From Mariniphaga sp041686935 (GTDB lineage: Bacteria; Bacteroidota; Bacteroidia; Bacteroidales; Prolixibacteraceae): a DNA stretch of 64,000 bases. The notes beneath the pieces are model-generated. The model saw only the letters and a list, made by a program, of their open reading frames with translations, ran no database searches and was not told the origin of the DNA. The DNA lies in NCBI GenBank assembly GCA_041686935.1, contig JAWLCW010000018.1, positions 59,139 through 123,138 of the forward strand, read 5' to 3'. Positions 1 to 8,780 of this stretch are shown here, piece by piece. The stretch's first letter is position 1; every line of letters begins with the position of its first letter. The translations under genes were made by a program, and so were the position numbers.

Positions 1-56
1 GCATTTCCGAAAAAGGGAAGTATAAAAATTAGCAGATAAAGCAACTTTTTCATCAT
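1..56 (-). CDS. N-terminus of an exported protein, cut by the window edge
   Basis: On the minus strand an open frame starts with two consecutive ATG codons at 56 and 53 and reads MMKKLLYLLIFILPFFGNA before leaving the window. This is a textbook signal peptide: two lysines, a hydrophobic core and a small-residue end. Nothing of the mature protein is visible, so no function can be given. It lies 58 bp downstream of the propeller protein gene on the same strand and could share its transcript. Confidence 0.55.
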   Translation of the reverse strand, partial: MMKKLLYLLIFILPFFGN

Positions 57-114
57 ATCTGTTTTTCAGAGGCGAAAGTAATAAATCATTTGTTAAGGCA
101 GCATCAATGTTTAT

Positions 115-2280
115 TCAGGGATTTTTTTTCCTGTAAATGAATTTTGCAGAATATTGTTCCGAATCACAGTTGATTTGTAAAATGTATAGTTGATTGTTTT
201 GCAGTAAATCCGGAATCGGGAGAGTTAACTCCTGGTTTTGACAGAGAGTAAATTGTTCGGGGTACACAAAATTCACCCGGCCGCTTAAATCATAAATTTT
301 GATATTTAACAAATTTTTTGGCATATAATTCATTTTAACCCGTAAAACATCGTTTGCCGGGTTGGGAAAAACCTGAACAGGAGAACTGGTTTTGAGGAAT
401 AGTTTTGATGAAGTTAATGTATCGGCTTTAAAAACTGAAATACCCGCTCCCGGATGCCCCAACCAAAGGCTGCCTTCTTTATCCTGTTTTATTTGTTGTA
501 CCCAGTTATGGGCAATGCCTGAATTTGTAACATTATAAGTTTTCCACGAATTGTTTTTATCAAAACTTATTAGCCCTGTATTGCTGGTTGAAAGCCATAA
601 TTTATCTTTTAAATCAACATATATATCAAAAACAGTATTTGCTAAAAGCCCTGAGTTATATACGGTAAAAGTTTTCATCGATTCTCCGTCAAAACAGGTC
701 AACCCTCCTCCGTATTCTTTTGAGCCAACTATTCTGTCTTCATCCATACAGGAAAACCAGACTTTATTTTCCAAATCAACATTTAAGCTTATAACTATAT
801 CTGTCGGAATTGCTGAATTGGATGTGTTCCATACCGTCCATTCTGAACCGTTGAACATACACAGCCCGTTTGAAATATTTACACCGTTTAATGCGCCCCA
901 CAGGTTTCCGGCCTGGTCGAAAACCAATAGATCAATATAGTTTGAAGGGATTGAACTGTTTGACATGTTATAATTGGAAAATGTTTCACCGTTAAAAGTA
1001 TAAATTCCATTATTGGATGAAATCCAAAGCATATTGTTTTTATCCACGGTCATTGAATTTATGATAATATCCTGAAAGAAAGGTAAATTGGCGGCGTTAA
1101 AAAATGTAGTGTCTCCAGGGAGGATTTGTAACAAACGGTTTTCGCCTGTGTTAAATGCAATCCATGCAGCCCCCTTTTTATCGTTTGCAAAAGCTGCCGC
1201 GGGAGTATTAAAAGCTACTGAAAAGGATTCTTCAGTTTTTACACAGGTGTTTAACCTTGTGGAAATCCATTTGTTGTTATTGCCATCCACAAAAAGTTCT
1301 GCAATAATATTATCATTCAACGGAGAATTGGAAATATCAATATAGCTGTATTCCGAACCGTCAAAATAAAGAAGTTTTCCGGTTAACGTTCCACACCAGA
1401 TAGCATTTCCCCCATCTGTTTTAATTTTATACAATGGTTCCGGCGAAGGGTAATTTTCACAAATTGCACCATCAAAACAAACCAGGCCTTTAGAGGTGCT
1501 GTACCATAACTTATTTTGTGAATCGAATGTCATGTCGAAAATGGTATTATCGGTTATGCAGGAATTTGAAACGTTAAACCGTGTAAAAACAGAGCCGTCA
1601 TATTTAAAAATTCCCTGGTTCTCAATGGCTATCCAGATGTTTTGCTCCCTGTCAATTTTAAGGCAACCTATTATTGCATTTAAACTACTGCCAATTGATG
1701 ATATAACGGAATATTCATCATTTTCAATTTTTCCAATGCCATCTGTAGAAAAAATCCAAACAACACCGGAAGAATCAATATCGAATCCCGATATTACAGG
1801 CCATGATGAGAAAGGATGGCCGGTTTCCCAAGTTTTCCAGGTTGTACCGTTAAATTTTACCATATAATTCATTGAAGCGACCCATACATTTCCGTTTTTA
1901 TCTTTTATAATTCGCCTGTTGTGCTGGTCTGAGGGTAATTCTGAATTAAACGTGTTATAAATGGTACATTGTCCGTCTTTGAATTTTGCTATGCCATTGT
2001 AAGTGGTTGCCAGCCAGATATTGCCATTGGTTTCATAACAGATTCCCATCAGGTTATTGTCCGGCAATCCTGCATTGGCCCTGTTAAAAAATGTTTTCTC
2101 ACCCGTTTCTTTGTTGTATTTCACCAGTCCCCCCTGAGTGCTTATCCAAAGATCATTTCCCTGGATTTCAATTCCTGTTATATTTTTGTTGTATGTATAA
2201 TTTTTCCAACCAGGGTAAGGCTGAGAAAATAAATAAGAAAAGGCAACTATGTTTAAAAGGAATAAAAATGATATTTTCAT
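115..2280 (-). CDS. Secreted beta-propeller protein with T9SS sorting domain
   Basis: The 721-residue product begins with a signal peptide (hydrophobic residues about 3-18, ending FSQ). Residues about 25-620 hold repeated units of the two-component-regulator propeller type, seen as recurring N-x-x-W-[IF/LW]-[SA]-T/S patterns and phrases such as LWISTQGGL and IWLATTYNG. The last 80 residues match a type A sorting domain of the type IX secretion system, with FPNPANDVLRV and IYDLSGR. The protein should cross the outer membrane by T9SS and be released or surface-anchored. Propellers of this kind form the sensor half of hybrid two-component systems, but here there is no kinase or DNA-binding part, so it is a free-standing propeller with unknown ligand. 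No partner gene is evident. Confidence 0.85.
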   Translation of the reverse strand: MKISFLFLLNIVAFSYLFSQPYPGWKNYTYNKNITGIEIQGNDLWISTQGGLVKYNKETGEKTFFNRANAGLPDNNLMGICYETNGNIWLATTYNGIAKFKDGQCTIYNTFNSELPSDQHNRRIIKDKNGNVWVASMNYMVKFNGTTWKTWETGHPFSSWPVISGFDIDSSGVVWIFSTDGIGKIENDEYSVISSIGSSLNAIIGCLKIDREQNIWIAIENQGIFKYDGSVFTRFNVSNSCITDNTIFDMTFDSQNKLWYSTSKGLVCFDGAICENYPSPEPLYKIKTDGGNAIWCGTLTGKLLYFDGSEYSYIDISNSPLNDNIIAELFVDGNNNKWISTRLNTCVKTEESFSVAFNTPAAAFANDKKGAAWIAFNTGENRLLQILPGDTTFFNAANLPFFQDIIINSMTVDKNNMLWISSNNGIYTFNGETFSNYNMSNSSIPSNYIDLLVFDQAGNLWGALNGVNISNGLCMFNGSEWTVWNTSNSAIPTDIVISLNVDLENKVWFSCMDEDRIVGSKEYGGGLTCFDGESMKTFTVYNSGLLANTVFDIYVDLKDKLWLSTSNTGLISFDKNNSWKTYNVTNSGIAHNWVQQIKQDKEGSLWLGHPGAGISVFKADTLTSSKLFLKTSSPVQVFPNPANDVLRVKMNYMPKNLLNIKIYDLSGRVNFVYPEQFTLCQNQELTLPIPDLLQNNQLYILQINCDSEQYSAKFIYRKKNP

Positions 2281-2423
2281 TGAAATATTTTTAGAAATTC
2301 TGACAGGTTAAAATTAAAAATAACAGTTTTAAAAATATACGTATTTTTTTTAATCTGGTTTTATTCCATTTACTTAAAGCCAAGATACCTCATTTTTTAT
2401 ACTAACCGCTGCTTGAAAAAGAA

Positions 2424-2456
2424 TTTGGAATTTCATTTTTTTTTGTTTTATCTTCG
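2424..2456 (+). promoter_or_regulatory. Possible sigma-A promoter of the cupin gene
   Basis: A TTTG at 2424-2427 is followed after 21 bp by TATCTTCG at 2449-2456, close to the Bacteroidota -33/-7 consensus (TTTG, TAnnTTTG). It lies 22 bp before the cupin ATG. It is a motif match only, in AT-rich DNA. Confidence 0.35.
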
Positions 2457-2478
2457 GCGAAATTCTTAATGTACAGTT

Positions 2479-2820
2479 ATGGCCGTTTTAAAATTTGACG
2501 AAGTTCCGTATGAAAAAGTTAAGGAAGGACTTCAGCGAAAAATTATTCATACGGATAACCTGATGTGTGTGTTGATTGACTTTTCCAACGGGCCCTGGGC
2601 TGAACCCGAACCGCCACATTCGCATCCGCATGAGCAAACCTCGTATGTGGCTGAAGGCGAAATTATATTTTACTGCGAAGATGAACCCGACCAGCATTTA
2701 AAAGCCGGCGATATGTATGCCGTTTCACCTAATAAAAAACATACGGTGAAATTGCTTACCAAAAATGTGCGGCTGATTGATAGTTTTACGCCACTGAGAG
2801 AGGATTTTTTGAAGAAGTAG
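2479..2820 (+). CDS. Small cupin-domain protein
   Basis: The 113-residue cytosolic protein is a single cupin barrel. Metal-ligand motif 1 is visible as PHSHPHEQTSYVAEGE (residues about 51-66, two or three His plus Glu), followed by the GD of motif 1-2 (LKAGDMYAV) and a later His in NKKHTV. Such short cupins bind a divalent metal and are sugar isomerases, dioxygenases or sensors; this one resembles the cupins found near sugar-catabolism genes, but the reaction cannot be read from sequence. It is monocistronic, with a repeat tract directly after its stop. Start ATG is chosen because it follows a plausible promoter and leaves the full barrel. Confidence 0.8.
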   Translation: MAVLKFDEVPYEKVKEGLQRKIIHTDNLMCVLIDFSNGPWAEPEPPHSHPHEQTSYVAEGEIIFYCEDEPDQHLKAGDMYAVSPNKKHTVKLLTKNVRLIDSFTPLREDFLKK

Positions 2821-3130
2821 GAAGCGGGAAGCACGGAGTTGGAAGACGGAAGACGAGAGAAGGGAGAAGCACGAAGTTGGAAGACGGAAGACCGAAGACG
2901 AGAGAAGGGAGAAGCACGAAGTTGGAAGACGGAAGACCGAAGACGGGAGAAGGGAGAAGCACGAAGTTGGAAGTGTGAAGCAATAAGACTAAGACCGATG
3001 ACGGATGACCGTTGTTAGAAGATGGTAACGCGTCAACCTGGAACTTGGCACCCGGAACCCGGAACCCGGAACTCAAACCCGAAACCTGGAACCTGCGACC
3101 AACTTCGTGCTTCGTGCTTCGTGCTTCCCG
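2821..3130. repeat. Low-complexity degenerate tandem repeats
   Basis: Between the convergent cupin and PAP2 genes lies about 310 bp of word-like repeats. From 2821 to 2985 the unit GAAGCACGAAGTTGGAAGAC with its companion GGAAGACCGAAGACG is repeated about three times with a period near 60 bp. From 3040 to 3090 GGAACCCGGAACCC-type 7-mers recur, and at 3104-3126 GTGCTTC is repeated three times. It is strongly purine-biased on the plus strand up to 2990 and no gene is supported in it. Confidence 0.85.
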
Positions 3131-3970
3131 CTAAAAAGTATAAACCAGTGTTACGCCTTTTTGATTTCCCAACTGAAAAGGAAAAATATCGAGTCGTTTC
3201 AGGTGTTCGTTGTCCCATTTGTACTGGTGGGTAAGATACACAAGTTCGGTTGAAAAAATCCCGATTCCGGCGCCCATAAGCACATCGGAAATCCAGTGGG
3301 CCCCCTTTGCCACGCGCATGTATCCAACTGTTGCAGCGGCAGAATAAGCGCCAATGCTGTACCACGGACTTAATTCGCCGTATTCTTTATGCATAAAATG
3401 GGCAAATGCAAATGCTTTGGAAGTGTGGCCGGAAGGAAACGAACGAACTCCGCCATTTGGCCGGGTTTCGTTTACCCTGTATTTTAATTGATCGGTAATA
3501 AACCCATTTAACAGGAAACTTTTTGCGGCAATAGCCGTTTTGTTTCCAAAATTGTTTTTCCCTTTTATTCCCGAGGCAAACAGAACGTAAACCGTGGCAA
3601 GTGACGCATACTGGCCATAATCGTCAATACGGCCCCGGTATTCAAAGTTATCCTGTATAAAACGGCTTGATTTATTTCTGCCTTCCTTCATAAATTGCAG
3701 GGCTGTTCCGCCTGAAATGAGCACTGTTGGAGCAATCCACGGTTTCAACCCTTTCCTGCCGTCAGCGTACCTGAAATTCAGTTTGTGAATGGAATCGTTA
3801 TGAAACCAGGCAAGACTTTCCATTTCTTTTTCAGCAAAATGAATATTCGCAGAAATATCCGGCGTTTCTTTATTTTCGGGAATTACGGCAGGAAATGCAA
3901 GACCTGTAAAAACGGCAGAAACCAGAAGTTGGATTAAACAAAGCAGTTTTTTTAAAGGGAACCTTTTCAC
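3131..3970 (-). CDS. PAP2-family phosphatase
   Basis: The 279-residue protein carries the three PAP2 phosphatase motifs: K-x6-RP (KYRVNETRP), PSGHTS, and R-x5-H-x3-D (RVAKGAHWISD). It has an N-terminal signal or membrane segment (LLCLIQLLVSAVFTGLAF), so the catalytic domain is periplasmic or membrane-bound. Likely substrates are lipid phosphates such as undecaprenyl diphosphate, phosphatidic acid or lipid A phosphates. The start is a GTG at 3970, five bases after the stop of the alpha/beta hydrolase gene, with an AGGA eight bases upstream. A longer in-frame extension to 4045 exists but would run back inside the hydrolase gene. The tight spacing implies an operon with that hydrolase. Confidence 0.85.
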   Translation of the reverse strand: MKRFPLKKLLCLIQLLVSAVFTGLAFPAVIPENKETPDISANIHFAEKEMESLAWFHNDSIHKLNFRYADGRKGLKPWIAPTVLISGGTALQFMKEGRNKSSRFIQDNFEYRGRIDDYGQYASLATVYVLFASGIKGKNNFGNKTAIAAKSFLLNGFITDQLKYRVNETRPNGGVRSFPSGHTSKAFAFAHFMHKEYGELSPWYSIGAYSAAATVGYMRVAKGAHWISDVLMGAGIGIFSTELVYLTHQYKWDNEHLKRLDIFPFQLGNQKGVTLVYTF

Positions 3971-3975
3971 GAAAT

Positions 3976-4755
3976 TTATCCTGAAATACTTTTTATAAAC
4001 CGTATGGAGCGCTGGTTGAAAACATCGGGTTGGTCGAGGTTGCACACATGCCCGCTGTTGCTGATGACTTCAAGTTTCGAATTGAAATGTTTTTTTACCA
4101 AATCGGATACCATGGGCAAAAACATGTGATCGCGTTCTCCCATCAGGTACAGCACCGGAGCCGAAGCTTCCTTCACCAGAAAATCTTTCAGGTTGTGCCT
4201 GATTTCATCCGACATGCGCAGCCATTTCCTGAATTCTTTATCACCCAACCGAATGGCTTCATTTATAAAGAGTTTCCGGGATTGCGCATGTTTTTTCGAT
4301 GGGATTAAAATCCATGCGTTCAACCGGTAAAGCCACATGTAGGGCAAAATGGAATTGAGCAGTTTGGCGGTGTTTACCAAAACATTAATTCTTTTATTGA
4401 ATTGGACAACTGCTCCTCCAAGAATTATGGATTCAGCCCTGCCTGGTGCCAGCTTGTCAATTGCCCGTATGATGATGCATCCCAGTGAAATGCCCACAAA
4501 ATGAGCTTTTTCAATATTCAGATGATCCATGGTTTTTACCACGTCGAGCGCTATTTCGTCGAACCGGTACATCTCTTCTCTGGAATAATGTGCCTTCGAT
4601 TTTCCGTGCCCGCGCAAGTCGATTAAAAGCACGTTAAAATGCTTTTTGAAATCGCGCAACTGACGAAACCAAACTACATTGCTGCCACCGGCTCCGTGAA
4701 CAAAAACCACCCAGGTTTTCGATGTTTTATGACTGAATATTTTATGATACAACAT
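3976..4755 (-). CDS. Alpha/beta-fold hydrolase
   Basis: The 259-residue protein shows the oxyanion-hole motif HGAGG near residues 20-24, the strand-turn LIDLRGHGKS, the nucleophile elbow GISLG (Ser about 94), an Asp-containing GERDHM and a C-terminal catalytic His in NSGHVCN. It has no signal peptide and should be a cytosolic esterase, lipase or C-C hydrolase of unknown substrate. It is followed after five bases by the PAP2 gene, which hints at a lipid-related role; this is inference only. A clear -7 box lies just upstream of its ATG. Confidence 0.85.
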   Translation of the reverse strand: MLYHKIFSHKTSKTWVVFVHGAGGSNVVWFRQLRDFKKHFNVLLIDLRGHGKSKAHYSREEMYRFDEIALDVVKTMDHLNIEKAHFVGISLGCIIIRAIDKLAPGRAESIILGGAVVQFNKRINVLVNTAKLLNSILPYMWLYRLNAWILIPSKKHAQSRKLFINEAIRLGDKEFRKWLRMSDEIRHNLKDFLVKEASAPVLYLMGERDHMFLPMVSDLVKKHFNSKLEVISNSGHVCNLDQPDVFNQRSIRFIKSISG

Positions 4756-4762
4756 CAGGTTA

Positions 4763-4770
4763 CAAATATA
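4763..4770 (-). promoter_or_regulatory. -7 element before the hydrolase/PAP2 pair
   Basis: Reading on the minus strand, TATATTTG matches the Bacteroidota -7 consensus TAnnTTTG exactly. It ends seven bases before the hydrolase ATG, so the transcript would be almost leaderless. An upstream TTTG sits at 17 bp, slightly closer than usual. Confidence 0.45.
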
Positions 4771-4872
4771 CGATTATATATTAACTGCAAATTGGCGGAT
4801 TTGTTGACAACCAAAATTTTACCAGGAAGGTTGAAACCCATCAAGCCAAGGGGGTCTTATTGTGTTAAATTT

Positions 4873-5655
4873 TTAAATATCAGAATATTCTGTTGGATGC
4901 AACAATTGTTTGACAGAACGGGAAACGGTGTTTTTGTATTTTTCAAGTTCCTTCATGGTTTCCCACTCCGGATGTTTTCTGAAGGTATCCCAGTGTTCGC
5001 CGTGTGATTGAGTATCAGAAAAAGTGGTCATGTACATCAGGTTGGGCATCGTGTTTCCCGAAATAACTTCGCCGTAAAAAACAGCCCGAAAATCGAGCCG
5101 TTTAAACAAATCAATTTCACCACCCTCGTTAAACATTTCCACCTTTTTGCTGTAATATTGTTCTGTTGGGCCTTCGTAACTGCGCAATTCATAAATTCTA
5201 TCCGACGGTGGAGTATTATGAGCGGGAACACCAAATTCGGGCATTTCACTGAACGCTTTCAATAGAATTGATTCAATCCGCTGATATGGAGGATTGTCAT
5301 GCGGGGCATTGATATACTCCGCTCCGTCTGCCTGGTATTGCTTGTCTTTGGCCAGTTTTGACTCAATTTTATTCAGTTCATCAAGTTTTTTCATTGGAAT
5401 AAACACAATGATTTTTTTTCCTGCATTGGTATCAGTTTTAACCGGTTTGAAAACACCAATTTTTTGAATTCCTGCACGATGCAAGGCAGGAAGGTAGGCA
5501 TTTTTCAGGTAGTTTTCAACTCTTGTTTCCTGGGCCTGATTATCCAACGTATAAATTTTCAGTTGGTAATAATCACGCGCAGAAAGCTGAAACGAAAACA
5601 ACAGCAACAGGGAAATCAGCAGTATCCCGCGAATGTGTTTTTTTTGTGATTGCAT
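4873..5655 (-). CDS. Exported NIPSNAP-family protein
   Basis: The 260-residue product has a signal peptide (GILLISLLLLFSFQLSA). It contains two ferredoxin-like alpha/beta NIPSNAP domains: one starting YYQLKIYTLDNQ (about 29-130) and one starting RIYELRSYEGP (about 149-250), with the typical FRKHPEWE stretch near the end. NIPSNAP proteins are dimeric alpha-beta barrels without a settled enzymatic role. In Bacteroidota they are often exported and encoded near ThuA and Gfo/Idh/MocA proteins, as here, which suggests a role in periplasmic sugar-derivative metabolism. The gap to the upstream ThuA gene is 20 bp, so the two are probably co-transcribed. Confidence 0.85.
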   Translation of the reverse strand: MQSQKKHIRGILLISLLLLFSFQLSARDYYQLKIYTLDNQAQETRVENYLKNAYLPALHRAGIQKIGVFKPVKTDTNAGKKIIVFIPMKKLDELNKIESKLAKDKQYQADGAEYINAPHDNPPYQRIESILLKAFSEMPEFGVPAHNTPPSDRIYELRSYEGPTEQYYSKKVEMFNEGGEIDLFKRLDFRAVFYGEVISGNTMPNLMYMTTFSDTQSHGEHWDTFRKHPEWETMKELEKYKNTVSRSVKQLLHPTEYSDI

Positions 5656-5675
5656 ATTTTAAATATTTATATTGA

Positions 5676-6491
5676 TTAATTTTTTCCAGGATAAACCGGG
5701 CTTACCCATGCTTCATTTGGAAGGTATTTGCTGCCGCTGGCCCAGCGAATTCCTCTCAGAAAAATTTCCATCAGCTCGGGTGAATTAAAATCATCGGCAA
5801 CATGACCGGGTGAAAGATAAAATACCCGGCCTTTTCCAAAAGTTTTTTTCCAGGCGGCAGGTATAACCGCACCATCGATCCAATCATCGTGTTCACCGGT
5901 AAAAGAAACGGTTGCGAGTACCTTTACGTTTGGGTCAACGTGCATATAGTATTTTTCTGATTTTAGCTGAAAATCACTGATACCTCTGGTAATGGGATCA
6001 TTTTTATCGGTTATATTGACGGTATGCCTGATGATGTTTCCCGGGTGTGCTACCCATTGTCCGCCCACCATATATTGATATCCGGTATTTTCGCGGAACG
6101 AGTCGCCCAAACCACCATGAGCGCCAGCCAGTCCGGTTCCACTTTTTACAGCTTCCAGCAATCCTTTTTCCTGCTCTTTCGAAATTTTTCCCATGGTCCA
6201 GGCTTGAATTATCAGGTCGACCGAAGCCATCAATTCTTTATTCGTGTAAACTCCCAGCGAATCAGAAACTGTTACAATGGCCCCTTCTTTTTCAAGAACC
6301 GGTTTCAGTTTGTAAGTGACCTGTTTGGGTTCGTGACCTTCCCAACCTCCCCAGACCATCAGTATTTTTTTCCCTTTTAACGAGGGCAGATCATCCGGCG
6401 GTGTTGTTGCAACAGCCGGTTTCATGTTCAACACAAAAAGAGATAAAAGTACAAACAGTGCAAGTTTTCCGGAAAACGAATTTGTTATCAT
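5676..6491 (-). CDS. Exported ThuA-domain protein
   Basis: The 271-residue protein has a signal peptide (LALFVLLSLFVLNMKPAVA) and one ThuA domain, a class-I-glutamine-amidotransferase-like fold. Family signs are KKILMVWGGWEGHEP at the start, the GLAGAHGG loop, and GRVFYLSPGHVADDF near the end. ThuA was named for trehalose/sucrose utilisation, and periplasmic copies in Bacteroidota are thought to act on keto-sugars; the substrate is not known. It precedes the NIPSNAP gene by 20 bp and follows GH5 by 54 bp, within a run of leftward genes devoted to exported sugar enzymes. Confidence 0.87.
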   Translation of the reverse strand: MITNSFSGKLALFVLLSLFVLNMKPAVATTPPDDLPSLKGKKILMVWGGWEGHEPKQVTYKLKPVLEKEGAIVTVSDSLGVYTNKELMASVDLIIQAWTMGKISKEQEKGLLEAVKSGTGLAGAHGGLGDSFRENTGYQYMVGGQWVAHPGNIIRHTVNITDKNDPITRGISDFQLKSEKYYMHVDPNVKVLATVSFTGEHDDWIDGAVIPAAWKKTFGKGRVFYLSPGHVADDFNSPELMEIFLRGIRWASGSKYLPNEAWVSPVYPGKN

Positions 6492-6545
6492 TTTAATACG
6501 GTTTATTTGATTTATTCAGAAACGTAAAAATAGCAATTGTTTTTA

Positions 6546-7541
6546 CTATTCTGCCATAACTTTTTTGAAAAACCTTCCCTGCCGCGAAGGAGTAAAATTC
6601 CAGTCGGTAATTAAAGTGGGTGACCAGTGAATATCGAAACACCAGGGTGTGTAAGAAATTCCTTTTTTATCGAAATAGTTAATAATGGCTTCTCCGTATG
6701 ATTCGTCTGAAATACAGGGGATATGCGCACCCCTTTCATCCGGCCCCATAAAACCGAACTCTGTGGCCATAACCGGATAATGGTCTGCCACATGACCCCA
6801 GTCTTTTTCCCATTGAGGTTCCCAGGGTTTTTCGCGTTTTTGCGGATAGGGATGCGTAACATAAGCTACATTTTTCCGGTTAACAGGGTTTTCAACCGTT
6901 TCATTCAGAAAATAGCCCCAGTTCATTCCGGCAACCAGATAAACTTTCCGGTCATCCACCTTATTTATTTCATCTATCAGTTTTTCCATGGTTGGCCTCC
7001 ATGTAGCCCATGAAAGTTCACCCAGTTCGCCGCTCTGGGAGGTTGGTTCGTTGTAAAGTTCAAAAAAGGCAACAGTTGGGTTTCCTTTGTACCGATCAGC
7101 AACTGTTTTCCAGAATTTTACCGTTTCTTCCCATGAAGTAACATAAATGGGTCTGAACCATTTTTCAGTATTCAGGTTTCCAATGGAATGCCAGTCGATG
7201 ATGACGTACATATCCATCTCAGTTGCCCATTCAATACCTTTGTCCATCAACTTGAAATAGTTTTCCCAGCCCCGTTCGTTCAGGCGCGGAGGATGAACTG
7301 CAAACCGCACCACATTGCAGTTCCAGTTTTTGGCTTCCTGAAAATACCGGCGGTTCCACTGACCGTCTTTTTCCAGTTTGTCCGGATCGGAAAAACTCAC
7401 TCCTTTAAACCGGATAACTTCGCCCGATTCGGTGACAAAGTTTTTTCCTTCAACACTGATTTTTGGTAAGCTTTTACCGTTTACTACCGCAGATAAAAAG
7501 ATAAACGCAGCCAGAAAAGAAAAATAAAAAATGGTTTTCAT
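6546..7541 (-). CDS. Exported GH5-type glycoside hydrolase
   Basis: The 331-residue enzyme has a signal peptide (TIFYFSFLAAFIFLSAVVNG) and a single TIM-barrel cellulase domain. The acid/base Glu is in FFELYNEPT and the nucleophile Glu in VMATEFGF; the conserved HPYPQ lies between them. GH5 members cleave beta-1,4 glucans, mannans or related chains; a mannanase or glucanase role would fit the hemicellulose locus at 14-23 kb, but the specificity is inference. ATG at 7541 is preferred to an upstream in-frame start, since it opens the signal peptide directly. A hairpin lies at 7559-7596, in its leader. Confidence 0.85.
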   Translation of the reverse strand: MKTIFYFSFLAAFIFLSAVVNGKSLPKISVEGKNFVTESGEVIRFKGVSFSDPDKLEKDGQWNRRYFQEAKNWNCNVVRFAVHPPRLNERGWENYFKLMDKGIEWATEMDMYVIIDWHSIGNLNTEKWFRPIYVTSWEETVKFWKTVADRYKGNPTVAFFELYNEPTSQSGELGELSWATWRPTMEKLIDEINKVDDRKVYLVAGMNWGYFLNETVENPVNRKNVAYVTHPYPQKREKPWEPQWEKDWGHVADHYPVMATEFGFMGPDERGAHIPCISDESYGEAIINYFDKKGISYTPWCFDIHWSPTLITDWNFTPSRQGRFFKKVMAE

Positions 7542-7558
7542 TGATATCAGATTTAAAT

Positions 7559-7596
7559 AAAATTGGGGGCAAGTTAAACAACCTGTCCCCAATTTT
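7559..7596 (-). terminator. Hairpin between GH20-like and GH5 genes
   Basis: Perfect 10-bp arms AAAATTGGGG and CCCCAATTTT enclose an 18-base loop. On the minus strand the right arm runs into TTTTATTT. It could terminate the GH20-like transcript or be a structured leader for GH5 (ATG at 7541). Confidence 0.5.
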
Positions 7597-7644
7597 ATAT
7601 AACTTATGTTTCAAACTTTAACGCAATTCTTGCAGAATTCAGTT

Positions 7645-8727
7645 TTATTGATTCCAGACCTTACTTAAGGCTTTAAAACTTTCTGCTGAGTTGTCCATTC
7701 TGTCTTCATCTGCAGTACCGTTGTAACTGTCCATAAAATTTCTGGTTGAACCCCAAACCGTTTGCAACATGCCGAGGTACCTGGGTTTCATATCCCGGGT
7801 AGCCGAATGGATGAATAACCGCATCATTTTTTCCTGCTCCACCGCATTTTCAGCATTTCTCCATGGGCAGGTGAGTACCTGAAAACCTTTGGATGCAAAC
7901 AAAAAAGCTGTGGGATCCGGACGTTCATAATGCCAGTCGCAAATCACCACATCTTTGGGAATTATATCAATTGCCCGGTGGGTGTTGTTGTAGCTGCCTT
8001 CCCAAAGCCCGATTCCGGTGGTTTTTCCGTCAATCAGCCGATCTCCCCACATCCAGAGTTCCGCTCCTGATTTGGCCAGGTGGTCCCTGATTTTGGTAAC
8101 TTCGCCGGCAAACAGTTCGGCCTTGTCGTGTCCATAGCAACGCGGGCAATCTTTGTGGCCAATATAAAACACTTCGTCGAGTCCGGCATGAAACGCATTG
8201 GCTTCAAACGCCTGCATAATTTCATCTACCAAAGCAAAAACCACATCATGCACTTCGGGGTGTAGCGGACAATAGCTTTTACAGTAAAGCCCGTCAGGAT
8301 TTGGCCATTCGTATTCGCCAGGCGCCGGAAGGCTGATATTGGGGGTTTCATCAAATTCAGGATAAACTTCAAGCAGTTTTCCGGGTGTGCTGTGCCACGA
8401 CTGATGTCCTAAAAGGTTAATTTGAGGAATGAGCCGGATGTTGTTTTTACGGCAAACTTCAACCAGCTTTTTTACCTCAGCTTTGGTTAGCGGGTTGTTC
8501 CCCCGAAGTTCAGGATGCGACTGGTATTCATAACCCCAGTCAACCCGCAGAATGAGCAGGTTAAGCCCGTTGGGTGCCAGTTCTTTTTCGATGAACCCGG
8601 CAAATTCATCGACCTGGTTGGGCGGTGGGGCTGCAATGCAAAGTCCGCGCACCGGATAAGGCGAATTTGCCAACAAATAAAAAGCTGTGGATGAGAGAAA
8701 TAAAAGCGTAACAAGTATTCTTTTCAT
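7645..8727 (-). CDS. Exported GH20-like TIM-barrel glycosidase
   Basis: The 360-residue protein has a signal peptide (ILVTLLFLSSTAFYLLANS) and a TIM barrel that resembles family-20 hexosaminidases. LIPQINLLGHQSW corresponds to the barrel strand with the substrate-binding His, and FHAGLDEVFYIG to the GH20 catalytic Asp-Glu pair (usually GGDE). It lacks the N-terminal alpha/beta domain found in classic GH20 enzymes. The probable reaction is removal of a beta-linked sugar, perhaps an N-acetylhexosamine, in the periplasm. Identity at family level is moderate because the DE motif context is divergent. It stands between the C45 gene (53 bp) and GH5. Confidence 0.7.
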   Translation of the reverse strand: MKRILVTLLFLSSTAFYLLANSPYPVRGLCIAAPPPNQVDEFAGFIEKELAPNGLNLLILRVDWGYEYQSHPELRGNNPLTKAEVKKLVEVCRKNNIRLIPQINLLGHQSWHSTPGKLLEVYPEFDETPNISLPAPGEYEWPNPDGLYCKSYCPLHPEVHDVVFALVDEIMQAFEANAFHAGLDEVFYIGHKDCPRCYGHDKAELFAGEVTKIRDHLAKSGAELWMWGDRLIDGKTTGIGLWEGSYNNTHRAIDIIPKDVVICDWHYERPDPTAFLFASKGFQVLTCPWRNAENAVEQEKMMRLFIHSATRDMKPRYLGMLQTVWGSTRNFMDSYNGTADEDRMDNSAESFKALSKVWNQ

Positions 8728-8780
8728 AACGGTAAGATTAATTTTTGGGGAAATTAATATTTTTTTGGAAAACCTGCAGG

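Noticed and set aside
2786..3365. Frames of 70-110 residues over the repeat tract
   Set aside because: They are low-complexity translations (LPSSNFVLLPS repeats and similar) of tandem DNA words or shadows of the PAP2 gene.
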